Shown here: one piece after another, positions 17,333-24,773 of the stretch
Numbering within the stretch: the first letter of the stretch is position 1
Layout: every line of letters starts with the position of its first letter
DNA from: Burkholderiaceae bacterium
Lineage (GTDB): Bacteria > Pseudomonadota > Gammaproteobacteria > Burkholderiales > Burkholderiaceae_E
Reading direction: 5' to 3'
Length of the DNA: 64,000 bases
NCBI GenBank assembly: GCA_023954135.1
Contig: JAMLIN010000003.1
Location: 62,001-126,000 of the forward strand
Translations under genes and position numbers: made by a program
Notes under the pieces: model-generated
The model's input: the letters and a program-made list of their open reading frames with translations, nothing else
What the model was told of the DNA's origin: nothing
The model's database searches: none

Positions 17333-17927
17333 GCCGGTGCGGATCCCCCTCCGGCAGCAGATCGCGCAGATAGTCGCGGCTCTTCCATTCCGGTGCCGGC
17401 GGCGTGCCCTGCCCAGGGCGCGGAACATAGGGTGAAGGCTGCGCTTGCTCGAGCTTCGGGATGTAGCGCGGACAGTTGGGGTAGATCTCGCATTCCACCC
17501 GCACCACCAGCTTCGCGCCGTGATGGCTGGCAACGACCGCCGGGTCGTCGATGATGGTCGCCCTGCCGTTGATCCGCATCCGCAGCGATTTGCCGTCGAA
17601 GCGCAGGAAGAGCAGGCCGACGTTCGGGTTGCGGGCGATGTTGCCGAGCGTGCGGTACATCGAGTTGCCGTCGTATTCGGGGAACTCGATGACGTTGCCG
17701 CCGACGATGCGCACGAAGCCCGGGTCGCCCGACTTGATGCTGCAGTCGACGTGCTCGCCCCAGGTGGTGGCGATGAAGAAGAACGGCGCGGTCTCGATCA
17801 GCTCGCGATCGGCATCCCAGAATTCATCGTGCCGGCGATGGCGCTCGAGCGCATCGGCCACCCGCCGGCCGTCGAAGCGATCCTGAAGCTCGCGCATGCC
17901 ATCGTGGTAGAACGCCCGGTCGGTCAT
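17325..17927 (-). CDS. Pyridoxamine 5'-phosphate oxidase-like flavin-binding protein
   Basis: A 200-residue split-barrel protein with WDADRELIETAPFFFIATTWGEHVDCSIKSGDPGFVRIVG, FPEYDGNSMYRTLGNIARNPNVGLLFL and a C-terminal VECEIYPNCPRYI. These match the PNPOx-like family containing MSMEG-type FMN/F420 proteins rather than true PdxH. The ATG at 17927 has GAGGAG upstream; the gene tail overlaps the aminotransferase stop by 8 bp on the opposite strand. Substrate unknown. It is the last gene of the accessory block before gmk. Confidence 0.8.
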   Translation of the reverse strand: MTDRAFYHDGMRELQDRFDGRRVADALERHRRHDEFWDADRELIETAPFFFIATTWGEHVDCSIKSGDPGFVRIVGGNVIEFPEYDGNSMYRTLGNIARNPNVGLLFLRFDGKSLRMRINGRATIIDDPAVVASHHGAKLVVRVECEIYPNCPRYIPKLEQAQPSPYVPRPGQGTPPAPEWKSRDYLRDLLPEGDPHRLR

Positions 17928-17985
17928 CGTCGGCTCCTCGTAGTTGGCAGGTTGTAAGATACCCGACCGACAGAAGACGCCCTCG

Positions 17986-18636
17986 ATGACTCCGAATCCC
18001 CAATCCGGCAGCCTGTTCGTGGTTTCCGCGCCATCGGGCGCCGGCAAGACGTCGCTGGTGCGCGCGCTGCTGGGCGAGCAGCCCAACCTGCGCCTGTCGG
18101 TCTCCTGCACCACCCGCCCCGCCCGCCCGGGGGAGATCGACGGCGTCGACTACGAGTTCGTCGATCATGCCGAATTTGTCCGCCGCCGCGATGCGGGCGA
18201 TTTCCTCGAGTGGGCCCAGGTCCACCACAATCTCTACGGCACCTCACGGGCGTGGATCGACGCCCGGATCGCCTCGGGCGAGGACGTCATCCTCGAGATC
18301 GACTGGCAGGGGGCGATGCAGGTCCGTCGGCAATTCCCCGAGGCGGTGCTCGTCTTCATCGTCCCGCCTTCGATCGACGAACTGCGCCGGCGCCTCGAGG
18401 CCCGGGGACAGGATTCCCCCGCCGTGATCGAGCAAAGGGTCCAGGCCGCGAGGTCCGAACTGGCCGAGGCCCACCGGTTCGAATATGTTATTATTAATCA
18501 AGAGTTTGCCGGCGCTCTTCGGCAACTCGCCGCGATCGTCGAAGCTTCCCGATGCCGGTTCGCCCAACAGCGCACCCGGCACCCCGGTCTGTTCGATGGG
18601 CTCGGCATCGATCGAACGCGCCCCCTTCCGGAGTAA
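17986..18636 (+). CDS. gmk: Guanylate kinase
   Basis: A 216-residue guanylate kinase (GMP + ATP to GDP + ADP). P-loop APSGAGKTS at 15-23, GMP-binding [35 protein letters not shown] and [14 protein letters not shown]. Normal family length. The ATG at 17986 is chosen because the sequence begins there as in relatives. It is followed after 2 bp by rpoZ and then spoT, the classical order. Confidence 0.97.
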   Translation: MTPNPQSGSLFVVSAPSGAGKTSLVRALLGEQPNLRLSVSCTTRPARPGEIDGVDYEFVDHAEFVRRRDAGDFLEWAQVHHNLYGTSRAWIDARIASGEDVILEIDWQGAMQVRRQFPEAVLVFIVPPSIDELRRRLEARGQDSPAVIEQRVQAARSELAEAHRFEYVIINQEFAGALRQLAAIVEASRCRFAQQRTRHPGLFDGLGIDRTRPLPE

Positions 18637-18638
18637 GC

Positions 18639-18842
18639 ATGGCCCGAATCACCGTCGAAGACTGCCTCAAACAGATCCCGAATCGCTTCGAGCTCACGCT
18701 CGCCGCAACCTACCGGGCCCGCATGCTCGCCCAGGGCCACGCCCCGAAGGTCGAATCCCGCGACAAGCCCACCGTCACCGCGCTGCGCGAAATCGCCGCC
18801 ACCAAGGTCGGCGTCGAGATGCTCAGGCGGGTCCCCACCTGA
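18639..18842 (+). CDS. rpoZ: RNA polymerase omega subunit
   Basis: A 67-residue omega subunit: [19 protein letters not shown], then [13 protein letters not shown]. It assists beta-prime folding and forms part of a ppGpp binding site on RNA polymerase. It begins 2 bp after the gmk stop, so it is co-transcribed; coupling to the spoT gene downstream is functionally apt. Confidence 0.96.
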   Translation: MARITVEDCLKQIPNRFELTLAATYRARMLAQGHAPKVESRDKPTVTALREIAATKVGVEMLRRVPT

Positions 18843-18995
18843 TTGCGCGGCCGGGCATCCTCACGGGTCGCGGCCCAGGTTCGCGGCCAGTCCGAGACGC
18901 CGGATCCAGCGCTGTTGTGGTCTGGATGCGGCGGTTTTCCCCGCGCGTGCCCCGGCGATTTCCCTGACATCCCCAAGGTCAGGTAGGCTTGTGGT

Positions 18996-21287
18996 ATGGG
19001 GCCTCCTGCAACCGAAACACCTGCCCTCGTCCGCGAGACCGCCGGCCCGATCGCCGGCGAGCGGATCATGCCGGGCGTGCCCGATGCCGATTCGCCCGAC
19101 GGCGGCCGGCCCTACGTCGAGTATCGTTTCGGCCCCGGCTCGCACCCCGGTCAGTCGGTAGCGACGCTCGCCAGCCTCACCGAATCGATCGGCTACCTCT
19201 CCGAGGAGGATCGACGCCGGATCCGCGAGGCCTACCGCTTCGGCGATGAGGCCCATCTCGGCCAGTTCCGCAGCAGCGGCGAGCCCTACATCTCCCACCC
19301 GATCGCGGTCGCCGAGATCTGCGCGAGCTGGAAGCTCGACGCCGACTCCCTGATGGCGGCCCTGCTGCACGACACGATCGAGGACTCCGCGGTCAGCAAG
19401 CAGACCATCCACGAGCGCTTCGGACCCCAGGTGGCCGACATCGTCGACGGTCTATCCAAGCTCGACCGGGTCGCCTTCTCGTCGAAGGAGCAGCAGCAGG
19501 CCGAGAGCTTCCGCAAGATGCTGCTCGCGATGGCGCGCGATGTGCGGGTCATCCTGATCAAGCTCGCCGATCGCCTGCACAACATGCGCACGCTGGACGC
19601 GGTCAAGTCCGACAAGCGCAAGCGGATCGCGAACGAGACGCTCGAGATCTACGCCCCGATCGCGAGCCGCCTCGGGCTGTACGTGGTCTATCGCGAGTTG
19701 CTCGACCTCTCTTTCCGGGCCCTTTACCCGACCCGCTACGACGTGCTGCGCCGGGCGGTGCAGGCCGCGCGCGGCTATCGGCGCGACGCCATCACGAAGG
19801 TCTTCGAGACGGTGCAGACCTGCCTGCCCGGTTTCGGCGTGAAGGCCGAGGTGTACGGCCGCGAGAAGGCGCTCTACGGCATCTACCAGAAGATGCGGAT
19901 GAAGGGCGTGTCCTTCGCGACGGTGTTCGACATCTACGGCATCCGGATCATCGTCGACACCCTGCCGGAGTGCTACCTGGCGCTGGGCGCCCTGCACAAC
20001 ACCTTCAAGCCGGTGCCCGGACGCTTCAAGGACTACATCGCGATCCCGAAGCTCAACGGCTACCAGTCGCTGCACACCACCCTGCTCGGCCCCTACGGCA
20101 CGCCGGTGGAGTTCCAGATCCGCACCACCGAGATGCAGCGATTCGCCGAAGCCGGGGTGGCGGCGCACTGGCTCTACAAGGCCGACGAGGACAGTTTCTC
20201 CGACCTGCAGAAGCACACCCATCGCTGGTTGCAGTCGCTCCTGGAGATCCAGAACAACACCACCGGCGAGGCGCTCGAGTTCATCGAGCACGTCAAGGTG
20301 GACCTCTTCCCCGACGCGGTCTACGTGTTCACCCCGGCCGGCGACATCCGGGCCCTGCCCCGCGGTGCGACGATAATCGACTACGCCTACTCGATCCATA
20401 CCGACGTCGGCAACCGGGCGGTCGCCGCCAAGATCAACCACGAGCCGGCCGAGTTGCGCACCGAGCTCGAGAACGGCGATGTCGTCGAGGTCATCACCTC
20501 GCAGTCGGCCCGCCCGAACCCCAACTGGCTGAGCTTCGTGCGCACCGGGCGCGCCCGTTCCGAGATCCGGCAGTTCCTGCGCCGCATGAAGTACCAGGAG
20601 TCGGTCGGCCTCGGCCGGCGCCTGCTCGCCCAGTCGCTCTCGGCCCTTCGCATCGACGCCAGCACCCTGGAGCCCCAGTTGCTCGAACGGGTGGCGCGCG
20701 ACTCCGGCGCCAAGAGCGTCGACGACCTCTACGCCGACATCGGCATCGGCAAGCGGCTCGCGCCGGTCGAGGCCCGGGCGATCGCCCTGCAGCTGAGCGG
20801 CAAGACCGCTGCGGCCGCGATCATTCCGCGGCTGACGCCGGTCTTCATCCAGGGCACCGAGCAGGGGGCCGTGACCTACGCGCCCTGCTGCCACCCGGTG
20901 CCGGGCGACGCCATCATCGGCCACCTGCGCGGCGGCCACGGCTTGGCCCTGCACCGCATCGGCTGCAAGACCGTCGAGCGCCAGCGCCAGAAGGACCCCG
21001 ACCGCTGGATCGGGGTGCAGTGGTCGGAGCAGACCGACGGGCTCTTCCGGATCGACCTCGAGATCGAGGTCCGCTCCGATCGCGGCATCCTCGGCAAGGT
21101 GGCGGCGGAGGTCGCGGCATCCGAAGCGAACATCGTCGACGTCCAGATGGAGTCCGACGGCTTCGGCATCGGCGGCAAGAACGGCCGCATCCGTTTCGGG
21201 CTGCAGGTCCGTGATCGCCTGCATGTCGCCCGGCTGCTGCGCAATCTGCGCAAGCTTCCAGACGTCCGCAAGGTCGCCCGCAGCTGA
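18996..21287 (+). CDS. spoT: Bifunctional (p)ppGpp synthetase/hydrolase SpoT
   Basis: A 763-residue RSH protein. The hydrolase domain has the catalytic LLHDTIED (HD motif 125-130); the synthetase domain has GREKALYGIYQKMRMKG and IPKLNGYQSLHTT; then a TGS domain (VFTPAGDIRALPRGATIIDYAY), a conserved Cys region (YAPCCHPVPGD) and a C-terminal ACT domain (GILGKVAAEVAASEANIVDVQ). Both activities look intact. The N-terminus is about 50 residues longer than most relatives; the ATG at 18996 has no Shine-Dalgarno and lies 6 nt after a TAGGCT hexamer (possible leaderless start), so a later start cannot be excluded. Confidence 0.95.
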   Translation: MGPPATETPALVRETAGPIAGERIMPGVPDADSPDGGRPYVEYRFGPGSHPGQSVATLASLTESIGYLSEEDRRRIREAYRFGDEAHLGQFRSSGEPYISHPIAVAEICASWKLDADSLMAALLHDTIEDSAVSKQTIHERFGPQVADIVDGLSKLDRVAFSSKEQQQAESFRKMLLAMARDVRVILIKLADRLHNMRTLDAVKSDKRKRIANETLEIYAPIASRLGLYVVYRELLDLSFRALYPTRYDVLRRAVQAARGYRRDAITKVFETVQTCLPGFGVKAEVYGREKALYGIYQKMRMKGVSFATVFDIYGIRIIVDTLPECYLALGALHNTFKPVPGRFKDYIAIPKLNGYQSLHTTLLGPYGTPVEFQIRTTEMQRFAEAGVAAHWLYKADEDSFSDLQKHTHRWLQSLLEIQNNTTGEALEFIEHVKVDLFPDAVYVFTPAGDIRALPRGATIIDYAYSIHTDVGNRAVAAKINHEPAELRTELENGDVVEVITSQSARPNPNWLSFVRTGRARSEIRQFLRRMKYQESVGLGRRLLAQSLSALRIDASTLEPQLLERVARDSGAKSVDDLYADIGIGKRLAPVEARAIALQLSGKTAAAAIIPRLTPVFIQGTEQGAVTYAPCCHPVPGDAIIGHLRGGHGLALHRIGCKTVERQRQKDPDRWIGVQWSEQTDGLFRIDLEIEVRSDRGILGKVAAEVAASEANIVDVQMESDGFGIGGKNGRIRFGLQVRDRLHVARLLRNLRKLPDVRKVARS

Positions 21288-21355
21288 TCCGGGTTCGGAT
21301 TCGGGTACATGGCCGCGTTGGGGCGCCTTGCCGTACAACCGAATCCGAACCCGGA
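21288..21355. terminator. Perfect 17-bp inverted repeat between convergent spoT and greB
   Basis: The arms at 21288-21304 (TCCGGGTTCGGATTCGG) and 21339-21355 are exact reverse complements separated by 34 nt. The repeat fills the gap between the converging genes, which suits a bidirectional terminator or an RNA-stabilising structure. There is no strong U-tail and the loop is long, so a REP-like repeat is an alternative. Confidence 0.5.
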
Positions 21356-21361
21356 GGAAAG

Positions 21362-21913
21362 TCACTCGGGGTAGCTGACTTCGAGGATCTCCAGTTCCTC
21401 GTCGCCGGCCGGCGTGCGCAGCGCGACGACGTCGCCCTCGCGTGCCTTGATCAGCGCCCGCGCCACCGGTGCGATCCAGCTGATCCGGCCGGCCGTCGGA
21501 TCGACCTCGTCGACCCCGACAATCGTCACGACCTCTTCCTCGCCATCGCTGCGCAGGTAGCGTACCTTCGCGCCGAAGAACACCTGGTCGCGGTTCGGCT
21601 GCTGCGAGGGATCGACCTCGACCGCCAACTCGATGCGCCGGGTGAGGAAGCGGATCCGGCGGTCGATCTCGCGCAGCCGCTTCTTGCCGTAGATGTAGTC
21701 GCCGTTCTCGGAGCGGTCGCCGTTGGATGCCGCCCATGACACGGTGGCGACCGTTTCGGGGCGCTCGACGTCGAGCAGCCGCAGCAGTTCGGCTCGCAGC
21801 GCCGCCAGGCCCGCCGGCGTGATGTAGTTGCGAAAACCGGCCGGCAGCTCGGGTACCGGAAGATCATCGTCCTCGTCGTCGCCCGAGGACTCGCGCACGA
21901 AGGCCTTGCTCAT
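21362..21913 (-). CDS. greB: Transcription elongation factor GreB
   Basis: A 183-residue Gre factor. The N-terminal coiled coil contains ITPAGLAALRAELLRLL and the tip region NGDRSENGDYIYGKKRLREIDRRI with the acidic residues that stimulate RNA cleavage; the C-terminal FKBP-like domain has VFFGAKVRYL and GRISWIAPVARALIKAREGD, which separates GreB (GKKRLREIDRR) from GreA. An N-terminal acidic tail (DDEDDD) is extra. Start at 21913; the frame continues upstream only through the palindromic element. Confidence 0.95.
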   Translation of the reverse strand: MSKAFVRESSGDDEDDDLPVPELPAGFRNYITPAGLAALRAELLRLLDVERPETVATVSWAASNGDRSENGDYIYGKKRLREIDRRIRFLTRRIELAVEVDPSQQPNRDQVFFGAKVRYLRSDGEEEVVTIVGVDEVDPTAGRISWIAPVARALIKAREGDVVALRTPAGDEELEILEVSYPE

Positions 21914-21921
21914 CTCACCGG

Positions 21922-22090
21922 CTTCAGAACCTGTGAATGGACCGGACGCGCCCGAGCGGTGCGCCAGGGTGGCTCCGATCGAGGCGCAAAGCGCAGCCAT
22001 GTCGGGCGACATGGCGAGCATTTGCAACGAAGAGCGGGGTCGCCCTGGCGTGACGAGCAGGCGTGGCTGGTTCGTTCACAGGTTCTCAAG
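21922..22090. mobile_element. About 169-bp nested palindromic element (MITE-like) between greB and pmbA
   Basis: Terminal inverted repeats of 16 bp with one mismatch (21922-21937 and 22075-22090; core AGAACCTGTGAA) enclose two further inverted pairs on the same axis: CGCCAGGG (21962-21969) with CCCTGGCG (22043-22050), and GCCATGTCG (21996-22004) with CGACATGGC (22007-22015). All three pairs centre on about 22006, so the whole element can fold into one long hairpin. The right repeat includes the stop codon of pmbA. No transposase frame is present. No second copy was noticed by eye in the window. A miniature transposable element or a REP-like structured repeat are the main options. Confidence 0.55.
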
Positions 22091-23426
22091 TGCCGGCGAC
22101 CGCCATCGACTCGATCAGGATGGAGCCGCTGCGCTTGGCGCCCCGGCGGATCTCGTCGGCGCCGATGGCGACGATCCCGGCGTACATCTCGCGCAGGTTG
22201 CCGGCGATGGTGATCTCCTCGACCGGATACGCGATAACGCCGTTCTCGACCCAGTAGCCACCGGCGCCACGGGAATAGTCGCCGTTGACGTAGTTGACGC
22301 CCTGCCCCATCAGGTCGGTGACGAAGAGGCCCGTGCCGAGCCGGCGCAGCATCGCATCGAGATCGTCGCCCGGCTTCGTGCGCCGGCTGCGCAGGCGTAG
22401 ATTGTGCGAGCCGCCAGCGTTGCCCGTGGTGGGCATGCCGAGCTTGCGCGCCGAGTAGGTCGACAGGAAGTAGCCCTGGATCACGCCGGCGTCGATCACC
22501 CGGCGCCTGGCGGTACGCACGCCCTCGCTGTCGAAGGGCGCGCTGCCGGGCTCTCCCGCGAGCGACGGATCCTCGATGAGATCGACGTGCGACGGCAGGA
22601 TCTTCTGGCCGATGGAGTCGAGCAGGAAGCTCGACTGGCGATACAGCGCCCCGCCCGAGAGCGCCTGCACGAGATGGCCGATCAGCCCGATCGCGAGCGG
22701 CGACTCGAACAACACCGGCACGCGCCCCGTCGGCAGGCGGCGGGCGCCGAGCCGCGCGAGCGATCGCTGCGCGGCATAGCGGCCGAGCGTCGCCGCGTCG
22801 GCAAGGCGCTCGGGGCGGGCATCGGCGCTGTACCAGCCGTCGCGCTGCATCTCCCGGCCACGCTGTGCGATCGGTGAACATGAGAGCGAATGCCTGCTGT
22901 ACGGATAGCCGCCGGCGAAGCCCAGCGAGTTGGCGAGCAGGAACTGGCCGTGCCCGGCCGACACCGAGGCGCCATCCGAATTGCGCACCATGGGGCTCGT
23001 CGCGAACGCCGCGTCCTCTGCCGCGCAGGCGAGCCCGATGGCGGCGTCGGCATCGATGTCCCAGGGATGGAACATGTCGGGCGCGCGCCAGCGCCTCGCC
23101 AGCAGGTCGGCATCCGGCAGGCCGGCGCACTCGTCCTCCGCGGTGAAGCGGGCGATCTGGAAGGCCGCGTCGATCGTCTCGCGCAACGGCGCCAGGCCGA
23201 AGTCGCTGCTGCTCGCATGGCCACGGCGCTTGCCGACGTAGACGGTGACGCCGAAGGACTTGTCGCGGGTCTTCTCGATCGTCTCGACGCGGCGCTTGCG
23301 GACATTGACGTTGAGCCCGGTGTTCTCCGCGAGCTCCACGACCGCGTCGGTCGCGCCGATCGATCTGGCGTGGCGCAGGGCTTCGTCGGCCAGCGACCGG
23401 AGCTGGTCCTCGGTGTATTCGAACAT
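22086..23426 (-). CDS. pmbA: Metalloprotease PmbA (TldE)
   Basis: A 446-residue TldD/PmbA-family protein; with TldD it forms a protease that matures microcin-like peptides and degrades the CcdA antitoxin in E. coli. Visible: ENTGLNVNVRKRRVETIEKTRDKSFGVTVYVG, the conserved GRVPVLFESPLAIGLIGHL, PFDSEGVRTARRRVIDAGVIQGYFLSTYSARKLGM, GNAGGSHNL and GLFVTDLMGQGVNYVNGDYSRGAGGYWVENG. Family length is normal. Its stop codon lies inside the terminal repeat of the adjoining palindromic element, yet the conserved C-terminal end appears intact. Confidence 0.95.
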   Translation of the reverse strand: MFEYTEDQLRSLADEALRHARSIGATDAVVELAENTGLNVNVRKRRVETIEKTRDKSFGVTVYVGKRRGHASSSDFGLAPLRETIDAAFQIARFTAEDECAGLPDADLLARRWRAPDMFHPWDIDADAAIGLACAAEDAAFATSPMVRNSDGASVSAGHGQFLLANSLGFAGGYPYSRHSLSCSPIAQRGREMQRDGWYSADARPERLADAATLGRYAAQRSLARLGARRLPTGRVPVLFESPLAIGLIGHLVQALSGGALYRQSSFLLDSIGQKILPSHVDLIEDPSLAGEPGSAPFDSEGVRTARRRVIDAGVIQGYFLSTYSARKLGMPTTGNAGGSHNLRLRSRRTKPGDDLDAMLRRLGTGLFVTDLMGQGVNYVNGDYSRGAGGYWVENGVIAYPVEEITIAGNLREMYAGIVAIGADEIRRGAKRSGSILIESMAVAGT

Positions 23427-23451
23427 GGGCGTTCCGCTATGGGCAGCGCGC

Positions 23452-23465
23452 TATGATATCAGCGC
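23452..23465 (+). promoter_or_regulatory. Divergent pmbA/darP promoter, TATGATATCAGCGC
   Basis: TATGAT (23452-23457) could serve darP as -10, and its complement TATCAT (23453-23458 read on the minus strand) could serve pmbA. TATGATA-N-CAGCGC is repeated almost exactly in the gspG/gspC divergent gap (16 of 18 bases over the extended motif). No clear -35 is seen for either direction. Confidence 0.4.
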
Positions 23466-23483
23466 ACCCAGACGAAGCCCGCC

Positions 23484-24119
23484 ATGCCCCGCCCTCGAAA
23501 ACAGGCCCAATCCTGGGTCGACGATAAGTTCCCGGATCCGGCCGACGCGCCTGGCGTCGACGAGGACGAGCCCGGTGATGGCGCCGACCGGCGTCCGAGC
23601 AAGAGCGCGCTCAAGCGCCAGGCCCACGAGCTGCAGCGCCTCGGCGACGCCCTGATCGCCCTGCGCCCCGAGCAGCTGGCATCGATGCCGGTCGACGAGG
23701 CCCTGCGCGAGGCGATCGAGCTCGCCCGCCGGATCAGGGCTCGCGAAGGCCTGCGCCGCCAGCGCCAGCTGATCGGCAAGCTGATGCGCGACGCCGACGC
23801 CGATGCGATCCGCGCGACGCTCGAAGCGGGCTCGGCCAGCCACCGGGCCGAGGTCGCGCTGGCACGTGCCGCCGAGGACTGGCGCGATCGCCTGCTCGCC
23901 GACCACACTGCGCTGCAGGCCTTCCAGCGCCGCTTCGGCGCGGATCCCGAGGATCCGGCCCTCGCCAGGCTCATCGAACAGGCCCGCGCGGAGCGCGCCG
24001 GCACCCGCAGCGGCGGTTCGTACCGCAGCCTCTACCGGATGCTGCTCGCCGCGATGCGCAGCCACGAAGCCGCGGGGCGGGCCACGGCATCGCAGGAAGC
24101 CCCCAGGGAACACCCATGA
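23484..24119 (+). CDS. darP: Ribosome biogenesis factor DarP (YjgA, DUF615)
   Basis: A 211-residue protein of the YjgA/DUF615 family: PSKSALKRQAHELQRLGDALIAL, AREGLRRQRQLIGKLMRDAD, and the end GGSYRSLYRMLLAAM. It associates with late 50S ribosomal intermediates in E. coli. An acidic N-terminal segment and a C-terminal tail differ from relatives. It is divergent from pmbA, the usual neighbour in betaproteobacteria, and overlaps mogA by 4 bp. Confidence 0.93.
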   Translation: MPRPRKQAQSWVDDKFPDPADAPGVDEDEPGDGADRRPSKSALKRQAHELQRLGDALIALRPEQLASMPVDEALREAIELARRIRAREGLRRQRQLIGKLMRDADADAIRATLEAGSASHRAEVALARAAEDWRDRLLADHTALQAFQRRFGADPEDPALARLIEQARAERAGTRSGGSYRSLYRMLLAAMRSHEAAGRATASQEAPREHP

Positions 24120-24748
24120 ACGAATCCTCCGCCACCGACCCCACACGGCCGGGCGCCGAAGCGACGGACAGCGCCGCCGTGATCCGCATCGGTCTCGTCT
24201 CGATCAGCGACCGGGCCTCCAGCGGCGTCTACGAGGACAAGGGCATCCCCGCACTGCGCGAATGGCTGCGCAGCGCGCTCCTCACCGCGTTCGAGCCGGT
24301 CGAACGGCTGATCCCCGACGATCGCCCCGGCATCGAGGCCAGCCTGCGCGAGCTCGTGGACCACGAACGCTGTTCCCTGGTGCTGACCACCGGCGGCACC
24401 GGCCCGGCGCCGCGCGATGTCACGCCCGAGGCAACGCTGGCGATCGGCGAGCGCGAGATGCCCGGCTTCGGCGAGCAGATGCGCCAGATCGGCCTGCGCT
24501 TCGTGCCGACCGCGATCCTTTCCCGGCAGGTCGCGGTGATCCGCGGCCGGTCGCTGGTCATCAACCTGCCGGGCCAGCCCAAGGCGATCCGCGAAACCCT
24601 GGAGGGTCTGCGTGATGGCGACAGCAAGTTGCTGGTGCCCGGGATCTTCGCCGCGGTGCCCTACTGTCTCGACCTGATCGGCGCGCCGCGGATCGAGACC
24701 CGCGAGGAAATCTGCAAGGCTTTCCGGCCGAAGTCCGCCGCCGGTTGA
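24116..24748 (+). CDS. mogA: Molybdopterin adenylyltransferase MogA
   Basis: A 210-residue MoaB/Mog-fold enzyme that adenylylates molybdopterin before molybdenum insertion. Motifs: IGLVSISDRASSGVYEDKGIPAL, LVLTTGGTGPAPRDVTPEATL (the TGGTG loop), MRQIGLRFVPTAILSRQVAVIRG and LVINLPGQPKAI. Its ATG overlaps the darP stop (ATGA). Length and motifs are normal. Convergent with relA. Confidence 0.95.
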   Translation: MNESSATDPTRPGAEATDSAAVIRIGLVSISDRASSGVYEDKGIPALREWLRSALLTAFEPVERLIPDDRPGIEASLRELVDHERCSLVLTTGGTGPAPRDVTPEATLAIGEREMPGFGEQMRQIGLRFVPTAILSRQVAVIRGRSLVINLPGQPKAIRETLEGLRDGDSKLLVPGIFAAVPYCLDLIGAPRIETREEICKAFRPKSAAG

Positions 24749-24773
24749 GATTCGAAGCGGGTTCGCCGGCGCC

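Noticed and set aside
21914..22027. N-terminal extension of GreB through the palindromic element
   Set aside because: The extra residues come from the repeat, have no ribosome site, and GreB homologues begin at MSKAF-like sequence.
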